The notes beneath the pieces are model-generated. The model did no database searches and had not been told where the DNA came from. It saw only the letters and a list, made by a program, of their open reading frames with translations. Shown piece after piece: positions 54,143-63,243 of a DNA stretch of 64,000 nucleotides. Position 1 is the first letter of the stretch, and each line of letters starts with the position of its first letter. Both the position numbers and the translations under genes were made by a program. This DNA is from Rhizobium vallis (GTDB lineage Bacteria > Pseudomonadota > Alphaproteobacteria > Rhizobiales > Rhizobiaceae), in assembly GCF_003985155.1 (NCBI RefSeq), contig NZ_ML133699.1:1-64000 (forward strand). The letters run 5' to 3'.

Positions 54143-54431
54143 CCATCTTCCGAAAGCGTCTCAGCCGCCTTTCGATCATCGGCGCATAAGCCAAAACCCA
54201 GCGATTGATCGAACTGTGATCCACGTCGAAGCCTCGCTCTTTGAACTTTTCTTCCAGGTCGCGATAGCTCAGCGGGTAACGCAGATACCACGACACCGCC
54301 TGAATGATCAGCCATGCTTCGAACTGCCGCCCCTTGAAATCGTCCTTCGACTGGCGCTTCAGCTTTTCGGCCATGACATTGAGAATCATAAACCCGCACT
54401 CCAACAAATCGGGCGCCTTTTCATCACCCAA
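54123..54431 (-). pseudogene. IS6-family transposase, N-terminal fragment
   Basis: The 102 codons show the IS6 (IS26-like) N-terminus: FKGRQFEAWLIIQAVSWYLR, then PLSYRDLEEKFKERGFDVDH and INRWVLAYAPMIERRL. The DDE catalytic core is missing after this point, where the HyuA stub begins. Confidence 0.85.
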
Positions 54432-54472
54432 ATCTCAAGCTGGGGTTAACAAGAAAACTTTGCGACAGCCCC
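54123..54472 (-). mobile_element. IS6-family element remnant with one terminal repeat
   Basis: The upstream end of the element carries GGGGCTGTCGCAAAGT (reading on the minus strand from 54472), which matches the IS6-family terminal inverted repeat. The other end is lost at the junction with the hyuA stub near 54123-54142. Confidence 0.8.
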
Positions 54473-54495
54473 GACCAGTTTGATCTTCCGAGCCA

Positions 54496-55611
54496 TCATC
54501 CGTCAGCCCGAGGGGATGAAATCGGTAGCCGCACCGTGACCCGGAGGCCGCCGATCGTACGTGGCGTGAGGCTGAGCGTTCCGTCATGGGCCTGAATGAT
54601 GCTTTTTACGATCGCCAGGCCAAGCCCAACGCCGGCATGGTCGGCGCGGATTCGCTCGGCGCCACGTTTGAACGGCTCGACCAGCGTGGAGACCGTTTGG
54701 GGTGCGAGGGCCTCGCCCGTGTTCTCGACAATGAGTTCGACGTTCTCGCGAGAAGTGTCGGTTATGAGCCACACCGATCCCGGTCCGGCCAGGTTGTGCA
54801 CGATCGCATTGTGCAGGAGATTGGTCGTCATTTGCAGCAATAGCGCCGGCGATCCCCAAGTCAGCGCCACGTCACCGGAGGTCTCGATGGTGATGCCACG
54901 CGCCTCGGCGAACGGCAGCAAGCCTTCGGCGGCTTCTTCCGCCAGAAGGGACAGGTCCACGTTCTCGCGTGCGAAGGATAGCTGGTCGGCACGGCTCAAC
55001 AACAGCAGTGCCTCGGTCATATCGATTGCGCGCGCGTTTACGTCGTGGAGGCGCTCGATGAGCGCGCCGCAATCGCATCCCGGATCACCTCGGGCGACGT
55101 CGAGAAGCGTCTGTATCGTCGTCAAGGGTGTGCGCAGCTCATGAGAGGCGTTTGCGGCAAACCGTCTTTGTTCAGCAACATGCGCGTCGAGACGGAGGAG
55201 CATGTCATCGAACGCATCGGCAAGTTCGCGAAACTCGTCGGTGCGGCCCTCCAGGCCGATGCGATGTGTCAGCGACCCGTTCGCGGCGAGACGGGTCGCG
55301 TCAGTGATGCGGGTCAAGGGAGCGAGCATCTGACCGGCCAGAAACCAGCCGCCCAACAAGCCGAACGCCAACAGGAGAATCATGGCGATCAACGCGGCGG
55401 CGCCGAAAACGATCGGGCCGAAATTGTGCGGGTTGAAAGCGCGCGGCAAATTGGCGGCACTGGGTATGAGCAACTCGGCAGGCACACCGCGCAGCAAGAA
55501 GAGCCACACGATCCCGAGCAGCAGAACGCCAGCGACCAGAAGGAAGCCGGCATAGCTGAACGTCAGTTTCAGTCGGACACTGAAACCCGAAATCCTAGAC
55601 ATGGATGCCAC
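54496..55611 (-). CDS. Sensor histidine kinase
   Basis: This 371-residue membrane kinase has two transmembrane helices (LLVAGVLLLGIVWLFLL and IVFGAAALIAMILLLAFGLL) around a short ~35-residue extracytoplasmic loop. A HAMP domain, H-box FAANASHELRTPL, N-box NLLHNAIVHN and G-box GVGLGLAIVKSI follow. The short sensor loop is typical of intramembrane-sensing kinases. It overlaps its response regulator by 17 bases and is divergent from an ABC efflux pair, which is the likely target. Confidence 0.93.
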   Translation of the reverse strand: MASMSRISGFSVRLKLTFSYAGFLLVAGVLLLGIVWLFLLRGVPAELLIPSAANLPRAFNPHNFGPIVFGAAALIAMILLLAFGLLGGWFLAGQMLAPLTRITDATRLAANGSLTHRIGLEGRTDEFRELADAFDDMLLRLDAHVAEQRRFAANASHELRTPLTTIQTLLDVARGDPGCDCGALIERLHDVNARAIDMTEALLLLSRADQLSFARENVDLSLLAEEAAEGLLPFAEARGITIETSGDVALTWGSPALLLQMTTNLLHNAIVHNLAGPGSVWLITDTSRENVELIVENTGEALAPQTVSTLVEPFKRGAERIRADHAGVGLGLAIVKSIIQAHDGTLSLTPRTIGGLRVTVRLPISSPRADG

Positions 55612-56290
55612 CTACCGGCCCTGCGACCGGTTGAGTTTCAATGCGATAACCAACGCCGGGCACGGTGGCGATCAGCCCGGGTTCGCCAAGGCGCTTGCGC
55701 AGGGACGAGACCGTTATGCGCACGGCATTGGTGAAGGGGTCGGCATTCTCGTCCCAGGCCTGCTCCAACAATTGTTCGGCACTGACCACACCACCTTCGG
55801 CGGCGACGAGCACTTCAAGAACGGCGAACTGCTTCCGCGTAAGGGCGATATAATTGCCGGTGCGGAAGACTTCGCGGCGAAACGGATCAAGGCGCAGCCC
55901 GGCGATTTCTCGCACGGGTGGCCGGCTATGGAGGCGGCGCCGGTCAAGCGCCCGAAGCCTGAGCACGAGTTCGCGAAGCGCGAAGGGTTTGGTTAGATAG
56001 TCGTCGGCGCCGAGCTGAAACCCCGACGCCTTGTCGTCGAGCCGGTCGGCGGCCGTCAGCATGAGGATCGGCGTGCCCCGGCCGGACGAAACGATGTACC
56101 GGGCGATCTCGTCGCCCGTAGGCCCTGGAATGTCGCGATCGAGGACAGCGATATCGTAGGCGTTGATTCCGAGTAACTCCAGAGCCGTGTCGCCGTCGCC
56201 GGCGATATCAGCGGCAATCGCTTCGAGCCGCAGGCCATCACGGATAGCCTCGGCCAAATAGGGTTCGTCTTCGACGATCAACACGCGCAT
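55595..56290 (-). CDS. OmpR-family response regulator
   Basis: This 231-residue protein has a receiver domain (MRVLIVEDEPYLAEAIRDGL; phosphoacceptor Asp in VLDRDIPGP; conserved Lys in DDYLTKPF) and a C-terminal winged-helix DNA-binding domain (LTRKQFAVLEVLVAAEGGVV, TVPGVGYRIE). The sequence style resembles actinobacterial CutR-like regulators more than typical rhizobial ones. It is the first gene of the kinase operon. Confidence 0.93.
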   Translation of the reverse strand: MRVLIVEDEPYLAEAIRDGLRLEAIAADIAGDGDTALELLGINAYDIAVLDRDIPGPTGDEIARYIVSSGRGTPILMLTAADRLDDKASGFQLGADDYLTKPFALRELVLRLRALDRRRLHSRPPVREIAGLRLDPFRREVFRTGNYIALTRKQFAVLEVLVAAEGGVVSAEQLLEQAWDENADPFTNAVRITVSSLRKRLGEPGLIATVPGVGYRIETQPVAGPVGGIHV

Positions 56291-56379
56291 GATCGGTTTA
56301 TACTACGACCCGCGACATATCGTAAGCATATCGAAAAACCGATACAAGCCGACAACATCGCAGATGGCTTACTGGCGGC

Positions 56380-57099
56380 ATGATGCTATTCGATCCCACC
56401 GCGATCATTCAACCAGAGTCATCTGAAGCGCCGGCCGCCAGCGCGCGAGGTCTGATCAAGACCTATGGGCAGGGGGACACCCTGGTTCACGCGCTGCGCG
56501 GGATCGACCTCGATCTGGCGCGCGGCCAGTTCACGGCAATCATGGGGCCAAGTGGGTCTGGCAAATCCACCCTCATGCACTGCCTGGCGGGGCTCGATCG
56601 GGCGAGCGGCGGCACGCTCGAAGTTGGCGGCACGCAGCTCGGCACACTTGACGACAACGCGCTGACGATCTTCCGGCGCCGGCATATCGGCTTCGTCTTC
56701 CAGTCCTTCAACCTCCTGCCCATGTTAACCGCTCAGCAGAACATCCTGTTGCCCCTCGAATTAGCGGGGCATCGCATCGACGACACAGTGCGCGAGCGCG
56801 CGCAATCGTTGGCCGGAACGCTCGGACTGACGGCTCGGCTCGATCACCGGCCCTCGGCGCTTTCGGGCGGGCAGCAGCAAAGGGTCGCCATCGCCCGAGC
56901 GCTGATAACGCAACCCGACCTGCTGTTCGCGGATGAACCTACAGGAAACCTCGACAGCGCCGCGTCTGCCGATGTCCTCGATCATTTGCGGCGCTCGACG
57001 CGCGAATTCGGCCAGACGGTCGTGATGATCACGCACGATCAGGCCGCCGCGACCTATGCTGATGACGTGATCCTGATGCAGGACGGGCGGATTGTCTGA
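56380..57099 (+). CDS. ABC transporter ATP-binding protein (MacB/LolD type)
   Basis: This 239-residue ATPase has Walker A GPSGSGKST, Q loop FVFQSFNLLPML, signature LSGGQQQRVAIARAL, Walker B LLFADEPTGNLDS and switch His ITHDQ. PTGNLDS is diagnostic of the MacB/LolD/FtsE branch, which works with FtsX-like permeases. Its stop overlaps the permease start by one base. Confidence 0.93.
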   Translation: MMLFDPTAIIQPESSEAPAASARGLIKTYGQGDTLVHALRGIDLDLARGQFTAIMGPSGSGKSTLMHCLAGLDRASGGTLEVGGTQLGTLDDNALTIFRRRHIGFVFQSFNLLPMLTAQQNILLPLELAGHRIDDTVRERAQSLAGTLGLTARLDHRPSALSGGQQQRVAIARALITQPDLLFADEPTGNLDSAASADVLDHLRRSTREFGQTVVMITHDQAAATYADDVILMQDGRIV

Positions 57100-59558
57100 T
57101 GCGCAATGTCTTGCTCGGATCGCTGCGCATCCATGCCCGTCGATACATCGCGGCCGCCATCGCCGTCATCGTCTCGGTCGCATTCATTGTCGCGATCGGC
57201 GTCCTTGGCTGGGGCGCCCGTGCAGGCCTGATGGCCAGCGACGGTGCGCCTTACCGCAGCGCAGACTATGTCGTCAGGGCCGATCCAAACGCGCATTCGC
57301 GCGACCCATCCTGTTGCACGGAGACGCTGGAGACGGCGGCGGCGATCGAATTGGTCGATGGTTTGGGTAACAACGCATCGCCTCTCGGTAGGGTTTTGCT
57401 GGCGGCGCACACTGTGAATGGATCTCCCGTTAGTGCGGGCAAAGCCGCGGTGGGGCCGATCGCGTCGGCGCCGCAGATGCGATGGCAAAAGCTCGTCACC
57501 GGTCGATTCCCCGAACGCCCGGGTGAGGCGGTCGTGCATGTGTGGGACGCGCGCGCCTGGAAGATCACGGTCGGCGACCGCATCTGCCTCGGCGAAGGCG
57601 GCGCTGCCGTAGACATGCGCGTAGTAGGGCTCGTTGAATCGCCCACGACGTGGACCCAGGCTTCGGTATACGTCACCTGGCCGCAATATGTGGCTTGGCG
57701 CGACGAGGCCAGCTTCCATGTTGGCAGCGTCGCCATTCGTGGGAGCGTCGGACACCTCCCGGATGGCATGATTGCCATACCGGCGCAATCCTACGTCACT
57801 GCAAGCCTCGCCAAGCTCAACAAGGGAACAGACGCGTTCGCCCTGATGGGGCTGGCCTTCGCCAGCGTCGCGGTCTTCGTATCGAGCTTTGTCATCGCCA
57901 ACACCTTTTCCATCCTCTTCGCGCAGCGCGTTCGTGATTTCGCCCTGCTGCGGTGCATCGGTGCGACCCGGCGACAACTGCTGACATCCGTCCAGCTCGA
58001 AGCCGCCATCGTAGGTGCACTTGCATCGTCAGCTGGCATTGTGGCCGGCGTCGGGCTTGGCTACGGCTTGGTCGCCCTCATCCCGGTGCTCGCGCCGCTG
58101 ACACCGATGGGCGTCCCTGCGCTGCCTGTGCCATGGTTGCTGGCCGGGTTCGTTATCGGGCTTGTCGTGACGTTGACGGCTTCCTGGTTACCGATCCGAA
58201 ATGTAGGTCGCGTAAGCCCGATTGAAGGCTTACGCCCTCATCGCGCGCTAGATCTGCGCACAGGCGTTGGCCGGAAACATTTGACACTTGTTGCTCTGCT
58301 TCTCATCACCGGCCTTGCCATGCTCACGATCGCGATGGCGAAGGGCGACAGGGTGTCGATGGTCGTGGGCGGCGCGTCTACGTTCGTCGCTGTCTTGTGC
58401 CTTGGCCCCCTCCTCGTGCCCGGCTTGATCAGGCTCATTGGCACGCGTCTTGGCCCGATCGGTCGGTTGGCGACCGAGAACGCCGTGCGCAATCCGAGGC
58501 GTACCGCTACAACCACGGCCGCGCTGCTGACCGGCGTCAGTCTAACGACCACGGTCGTTGCCGGGATGGTAACGTGGCGCACGTCGATAGATGCTCACCG
58601 CGACACCCGGTTTCCCATTGATGTCGCGCTGACCTCGCTCAATCGTCCGACCACGGCCGATCTACTCGACAGGGTGCGCCGTACACCCGGCATCGATCAG
58701 GCGGTTCCGGTGTATGGGGCCATAGCACAGATCAGCGGCTGGGATACACCCATCGCCATCGTCGCGGCGCCGGCCGCCGTTCAGATCGCGCGCGACAGCG
58801 GAACGTTTGCTCAGGCGGAGCCGGGCACTATCAGGCTCGACCGTGAAGCCTTCCGTTCGTCCCAAAGGACGCTGGGCATCCGGCCCGGCGATCGGATCAC
58901 GGTGCGCATCGGTGATCGGCAGGCCGTGTTGAAAGTCGTCTTCCTCGGCGGCTGGGGCCAGGCTGGCGTGGTCGCACCTGAGACCCTGGCGCAACTCACG
59001 AACAATCCGGAACCGCAAGTCGTCTGGATCAGGGCAGCCGAGGGCGAAGATCCCTTGAAGCTCGTCGGCGAACTCGATGGACTGGCCGATGGCGCGGGTC
59101 TACAGATCGAGGATCATCTCCAGGCCCGCGCGGCGGGCGACCGGCAGCTGAACATCCTGACGTGGTCAGTTATCGGCCTCCTCGCGATCTCCGTGGCGGT
59201 GGCGTTGATCGGCATCACCAATGCTCTGGCGCTCTCCGTTCTCGAGCGCACCCGCGAGAACGCGCTGCTGCGCGCGCTTGGGCTCACGCGGAGGCAGTTG
59301 CGGCAGATGTTATTGATCGAAGGAATGCTGCTGTCGCTCGTCGCCACGATGCTCGGAACGACGATAGGCGTCGCGTTCGCCTTTGTCGGCTACGAGACCA
59401 TTATTAAACCGATCCTCGCCCAGGCCTCGCTCGTCATTCCGTGGGCCTCGTTGAGCGCCGTCGCCGTCATGACCGTGGCTGCGGGAATGGCCACCTCGGT
59501 GCTCCCGGCGCGCCGGGCAGCCCATATCACGCCGGCGGTGGGGTTGTCCTTGGGCTGA
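57099..59558 (+). CDS. FtsX-like ABC transporter permease
   Basis: This 819-residue permease has two FtsX repeats. An N-terminal helix (IAAAIAVIVSVAFIVAIGVL) and a large extracytoplasmic domain (residues ~45-240) come first. A helical block around FALLRCIGATRRQLLTSVQL and a second extracytoplasmic domain (~480-680) follow, then a final helical block with ALLRALGLTRRQLRQMLLIE. This architecture is that of mechanotransmission ABC systems which expel or detach antimicrobial peptides or lipids. The paired divergent two-component system supports a stress or peptide-resistance role. Confidence 0.92.
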   Translation: MRNVLLGSLRIHARRYIAAAIAVIVSVAFIVAIGVLGWGARAGLMASDGAPYRSADYVVRADPNAHSRDPSCCTETLETAAAIELVDGLGNNASPLGRVLLAAHTVNGSPVSAGKAAVGPIASAPQMRWQKLVTGRFPERPGEAVVHVWDARAWKITVGDRICLGEGGAAVDMRVVGLVESPTTWTQASVYVTWPQYVAWRDEASFHVGSVAIRGSVGHLPDGMIAIPAQSYVTASLAKLNKGTDAFALMGLAFASVAVFVSSFVIANTFSILFAQRVRDFALLRCIGATRRQLLTSVQLEAAIVGALASSAGIVAGVGLGYGLVALIPVLAPLTPMGVPALPVPWLLAGFVIGLVVTLTASWLPIRNVGRVSPIEGLRPHRALDLRTGVGRKHLTLVALLLITGLAMLTIAMAKGDRVSMVVGGASTFVAVLCLGPLLVPGLIRLIGTRLGPIGRLATENAVRNPRRTATTTAALLTGVSLTTTVVAGMVTWRTSIDAHRDTRFPIDVALTSLNRPTTADLLDRVRRTPGIDQAVPVYGAIAQISGWDTPIAIVAAPAAVQIARDSGTFAQAEPGTIRLDREAFRSSQRTLGIRPGDRITVRIGDRQAVLKVVFLGGWGQAGVVAPETLAQLTNNPEPQVVWIRAAEGEDPLKLVGELDGLADGAGLQIEDHLQARAAGDRQLNILTWSVIGLLAISVAVALIGITNALALSVLERTRENALLRALGLTRRQLRQMLLIEGMLLSLVATMLGTTIGVAFAFVGYETIIKPILAQASLVIPWASLSAVAVMTVAAGMATSVLPARRAAHITPAVGLSLG

Positions 59559-59815
59559 ACGCGGATGCCTCACCCGACGGATAGATCGGAAGGCGATCTC
59601 CCGATGACCTGTCGCCAGCGCGCGTTAAAAGGGGCACGCCCAATCGTCAGCCGGTGGGCTCAGAGTGCGATAGTCAGGTTCGGCTTCGCTGCGGAAACAT
59701 CACGCGACCACGTACCGGAGAGTGAGAGGTCGGCCGGGACGGGTTTGAGCCGGAGCGGTTGAGAGAGAGCACCGCACGGCTCGTCCCGTTTCCGCTCTTT
59801 CTTGAGGTTTTCTCG

Positions 59816-60163
59816 ATGAACGACCTGTCCTCGATCGCGGCCCTTCAGGCCGCGCCGCTTCGGCTTGCCCCCACCATCCGCAGCGTCGTGGCCATCCGTG
59901 CGGCAGCGCCGCGTCTTATCCCCCATTTCGAACGCGGCCAGCGCATAGACACCGCGATCCTGCGCGACGCGATGGACACCGCCTTCGGCGGGTCCGACAC
60001 CTCAGGCGTCTGGAACTGGAAGACCGTCTAATTATAAATCGCGTGCGAAGCAGCAACCGTGCTGTTTCTACGCAAATACGGAAAGCCGCTCTTCCGCAAA
60101 GCCGACACGCCGGGTTTGCGCCTTTCCGCCCTGGTCAAGATCGCCAGCCTTCTCCCGACACAA
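59816..60163 (+). pseudogene. 'Strawberry notch' helicase-like gene, N-terminal remnant
   Basis: The frame from ATG 59816 (MNDLSSIAALQAAPLRLAPT, LIPHFERGQRIDTAILRDAM, AFGGSD) is the start of the large strawberry-notch/methyltransferase-helicase protein typical of rhizobial and related plasmids. A TAA at 60029-60031 and another two codons on break it. The same frame continues with family sequence (CEAATVLFLRKYGKPLFRKA, LSALVKIASLLPT) up to about 60163, after which similarity ends. Perhaps 115 of ~1400 codons remain. Confidence 0.75.
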
Positions 60164-60393
60164 ATCCTCGACGAAGAGGTACTGGCACGTGACGCGATCG
60201 CTATCGAGGCAGTGGCGAAATCCTTCGATTCGCGCGCGGGAGGCCTTCCTAATGAGGAGAAGGTGGTCTCCTGGATGATCGCCGCCGCCCTGCGAGCGAG
60301 CGCGACTGGCGGCGCCGTGGCAGTGAAGGAGGTGGAAAGCGGGTCGGGTAACGACTCATCGCTGCCTCGTTCGGCTCGTCGATCGCGGCGCGG
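60164..60393 (+). other. Unassigned continuation of the broken frame
   Basis: The plus-strand frame stays open to 60397 after the helicase similarity ends. I cannot place this segment in a family; it is probably a recombination junction product. Confidence 0.35.
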
Positions 60394-61005
60394 TTAGAGC
60401 CGATCGTTCGGATGGTGCCGAGACATACCCTTTATGAAGGTGTCCACGGCCCAGAGGAACGTGTCAGGACCTCCGATTTGCGGGACTTCGGCAACCGCGC
60501 GTTCCAGAAACGGCGCCTGCGCCAAAATCTCTCTGGGGAGCATCCGGCTCTCGCCCGATTGGGCCTCGATCATCCAGCCGACGACAAAGCGTCCAAGCAC
60601 GAAAAGCGCGCGAGCGGCATCTCCCGGCGAAAAGCCAGCGTTGCATAAATACGTGATATGATGGTCAATGTCAGACACCTGCTCAGGTCCAGGTGACGAT
60701 CCGGCATGAACCTTCGCGCCATCGCGATAGCGTGCAAGGGCCGTTCGAAACGCCTCAGCCTCGGCTCTCAGCCACGATCTCCAATCGGGGAAATCGGCCG
60801 GGTCCGGTCTGGCCACCTCTCCCATCATACGATACGCCATCGCATCCAGCAGCGCGCGCTTATTCTTGAAGTGCCAATAGAGCGTTGGCGACTGAATCCC
60901 GAGCTGGTCGGCGACACGCCGCGTCGTGAGGCCATCGATCCCAACTTCGTCCAGCACCGTGAGCGCGGCGCTTACAATCTCCTCTTTGGTGAGCCTTATC
61001 GCCAT
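60394..61005 (-). CDS. TetR repressor closely resembling the tetracycline repressor class
   Basis: This 203-residue repressor aligns along its whole length with Tn10-type TetR: LTTRRVADQLGIQSPTLYWH (recognition helix at about 28-45), FKNKRALLDAMA, RDGAKVHAGS and LCNAGFSPGDAARALFVLG. Of the known tetracycline contacts, Phe 86 and His 100 are kept. By my hand alignment, His 64 is Ala, Asn 82 is Glu and Arg 104 is Ser, so the inducer may not be tetracycline. It is divergent from a flavin monooxygenase gene with two tetO-like sites between. Confidence 0.92.
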   Translation of the reverse strand: MAIRLTKEEIVSAALTVLDEVGIDGLTTRRVADQLGIQSPTLYWHFKNKRALLDAMAYRMMGEVARPDPADFPDWRSWLRAEAEAFRTALARYRDGAKVHAGSSPGPEQVSDIDHHITYLCNAGFSPGDAARALFVLGRFVVGWMIEAQSGESRMLPREILAQAPFLERAVAEVPQIGGPDTFLWAVDTFIKGMSRHHPNDRL

Positions 61006-61019
61006 TCCAACCTTGACTC

Positions 61020-61034
61020 TCTATCAACGATAGG
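61020..61034. promoter_or_regulatory. tetO-like operator 1 (TCTATCAACGATAGG)
   Basis: CTATC-aac-GATAG is a perfect palindromic core 15 bp upstream of the repressor start. Both half-sites equal those of the classic tet operator TCTATCATTGATAGG; only the central bases differ. Confidence 0.85.
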
Positions 61035-61042
61035 GACATTCA

Positions 61043-61057
61043 TCTATCGATGATAGA
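61043..61057. promoter_or_regulatory. tetO-like operator 2 (TCTATCGATGATAGA)
   Basis: The second palindrome CTATC-gat-GATAG lies 25 bp before the monooxygenase start. Its centre is 23 bp from that of operator 1. Two operators between divergent repressor and target genes replicate the tetR-tetA layout. Confidence 0.85.
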
Positions 61058-61081
61058 ATATCGACATCGGAAGAGGCAAGC

Positions 61082-62677
61082 ATGACATCTCTCGGTCCCG
61101 TCAGGGAGCTGGACGTTCTGGTTGTTGGTGCAGGTCCCGCCGGACTGATAGCAGCGATAGAACTTGCACGCCGCTCCATCAATGTTCGCATCGTGGAAAA
61201 GGAAGCGGAGCCTCAACGGGCGTCCCGGGCTAAGGGGCTGCAGCCCAGGACGTTGGAAATCCTTTGCGACATCGGGGTGATCGATGAGGTTCTCGCAGGC
61301 GGGTCACAGTTCCCGCGCTGGCAAAGTTACCAGGGAGCCACCCTGAAGTGGGAAAAGTGTGTCTATGACCTTCTCGGTATTACCATCGAGAATCCAGGCA
61401 TAGAGCGGCCATTCACCGAAACCCTGTTGATCCCGCAGTGGCGCTTCGAACAAATTCTGCGCACAAAATTGGCAAGCCTGGGCGTGCGTGTCGAATATGG
61501 CACACCGCTCATTCGTCTTCTGGAGAGTGAGGAAGGTGTGCATGCGCTTCTGGACAGCCCATCGGGAGCGGAAAGAGTGACGTGTCGGTACCTTATCGGT
61601 GCGGATGGCGCGCGAAGTTTTGTCCGCAAGTCTATCGGCGTCCGCTTTTCGGGCGAGACAATGAGTGAGGAACGATATGTTGTCGCTGACGTGCTCGCCG
61701 ACGGACTGAGCGACAGATATTGGATGAACTGGTCTCTGCCGGACAAGCCCAATGCCCGTATTTCGATGTGCCCGCTTTCTCACAGTCGATATTTCCAATT
61801 TGTGGCTCCAATCCCGATCGACCTGCCGCAGCATGAGCTGTCATTGGGTCTGCTTCAAAAGCTCTTCGATGAGCGATGTGGTTGGCCGGGGGTTAACCTC
61901 TCAGGTCTCCGATGGATCACGAGCCATGTGCCCAGTGCGAGACTTGCCGACCATTATCGCGTCGGGCGGACATTCCTTGTTGGAGATGCGGCTCACTCGC
62001 CTCCAACGTCGCCGGGCCAGGGACTGAATTTGAGTGTTCAGGACGCCTATAATCTCGGATGGAAATTGGCAGCCATGTTCGGCGGAGACGATCCGACACT
62101 GCTCGACACTTACGAGAAGGAGCGTCGCCCCATCGGCGCGGGCGTCGTCGGTGTCCTTGCAAAGGAGATGATCGCGACTGGGATCGACCTTGAGAGCGCA
62201 GACTTGGCTGAAAAGCGGATCAGGCAGGATATATTCAATACTGAACATAACTATAGGGGATCGGCACTCGCAGTAGACCAGCGGCGCACATCGGGTCGTG
62301 TTCAGGCGGGAGATCGTGCGCCGGGTGCGACCATCCGCCTTGAGGGCGGTGATGATGCTTCCCTGTTTGATCTGATCCGCGGCACGCACTTCACCGCCAT
62401 TTGGCTCAACAGCCACCTGTTGCAGGAGGGATTTTCGATCCTTTCCAACCGGACCGCGGAACATAAGGCCTATCGCGCCGTGCCGTCACGCGACCCTCAA
62501 GACGTGAGCGATATCCATAGGGTCTTCGGCGTTTCATCTGATGAACCGACGCTTATCGTCATCAGGCCAGATGGATATATCGCTCTTTGTGCAGGCGACG
62601 GAGCGGCCATGGCGTGGGGCGAACGGCTCAAGACGATGTCATTCTGGTCGGCGGTATCTTGCCATCCCGAACCGTGA
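61082..62677 (+). CDS. FAD-dependent aromatic/antibiotic monooxygenase (PheA/TfdB/Rox type)
   Basis: This 531-residue group A flavoprotein hydroxylase has the FAD GxGxxG motif (LVVGAGPAGLIAAIELAR), a DG-type motif (LIGADGARSFVRKSIG) and the ribityl GD motif (FLVGDAAHSPPTSPGQGLNL). A thioredoxin-like C-terminal domain fits the 3-(3-hydroxyphenyl)propionate/phenol hydroxylase and rifampicin monooxygenase branch; it is longer than Tet(X) tetracycline monooxygenases (~380 residues). The gene lies directly behind two TetR operators, so it should be induced by the repressor's ligand, which may be its substrate. Confidence 0.92.
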   Translation: MTSLGPVRELDVLVVGAGPAGLIAAIELARRSINVRIVEKEAEPQRASRAKGLQPRTLEILCDIGVIDEVLAGGSQFPRWQSYQGATLKWEKCVYDLLGITIENPGIERPFTETLLIPQWRFEQILRTKLASLGVRVEYGTPLIRLLESEEGVHALLDSPSGAERVTCRYLIGADGARSFVRKSIGVRFSGETMSEERYVVADVLADGLSDRYWMNWSLPDKPNARISMCPLSHSRYFQFVAPIPIDLPQHELSLGLLQKLFDERCGWPGVNLSGLRWITSHVPSARLADHYRVGRTFLVGDAAHSPPTSPGQGLNLSVQDAYNLGWKLAAMFGGDDPTLLDTYEKERRPIGAGVVGVLAKEMIATGIDLESADLAEKRIRQDIFNTEHNYRGSALAVDQRRTSGRVQAGDRAPGATIRLEGGDDASLFDLIRGTHFTAIWLNSHLLQEGFSILSNRTAEHKAYRAVPSRDPQDVSDIHRVFGVSSDEPTLIVIRPDGYIALCAGDGAAMAWGERLKTMSFWSAVSCHPEP

Positions 62678-62787
62678 CAGAGTCTGCCGTATCAACGTCG
62701 CATGAGTGTTCGTCCTTGCTGACGCTCCGTATTTCCAACCGGCGCGCTGATCTCAAGCGAAGTATTCGGCAACTCTAACATCATTAC

Positions 62788-63243
62788 TTAGAGGCCGTCT
62801 CTGGATGAGACCGGAACGACCGCGGTGGGTTCCAGATTCCCGGTGAACAGGTACGTCGTCGAGCCGCCTTCGCCTTCGGGTACACTTAGGCCCTCGCGCC
62901 TCAGGGTCGAAGCGACTTCCGCCGTAACGGTTGCTGCGCTGTCCACGAAGCCGAAGGCATCGCCGAACTCGGCCCGGATCGTGGGTTTCAGGAGGGTGAA
63001 GTGGGTCGAGGCTAGCACGAGTTGATCCGCACCAACTGCGGCAAGGGGGCTCGGCTTCGCGTAGGATGGCTCAAAGCGCGGGTATGTCGGTTTCCCCGCG
63101 TTCCAGTGATGATCGGCACCGATCTGCCGTGCCAGAAACCAGAGCATGCCCAGCGACAGGACCTCGCTGTCCGCAAGCGGCCGCCCCGGATAACGCAGGG
63201 CGGCCAAAACGCAGGCGAAACCCAACCGGTTCGAGGCCTTATT
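62788..63243 (-). pseudogene. Chimeric debris: Tn3 transposase N-terminal piece joined to a glutamate-racemase-like C-terminal piece
   Basis: The upstream part (about 63140-63243) reads KASNRLGFACVLAALRYPGR, the N-terminal domain of Tn3-family transposases (NRLGFALQL...RYPGR). The downstream part (about 62830-63045) reads GADQLVLASTHFTLLKPTIR, then GDAFGFVDSAATVTAEV, resembling the C-terminal half of glutamate racemase MurI. There the catalytic GCTHxPLL is changed to ASTHFTLL, so the Cys is lost. A stop codon precedes the Tn3 part. It is a nonfunctional recombination product. Confidence 0.55.

Noticed and set aside
60394..61005. Calling the repressor a tetracycline-responsive TetR
   Set aside because: Several drug-contact residues appear changed and the neighbouring gene is not a tetracycline pump or a Tet(X)-sized enzyme, so the ligand is left open.
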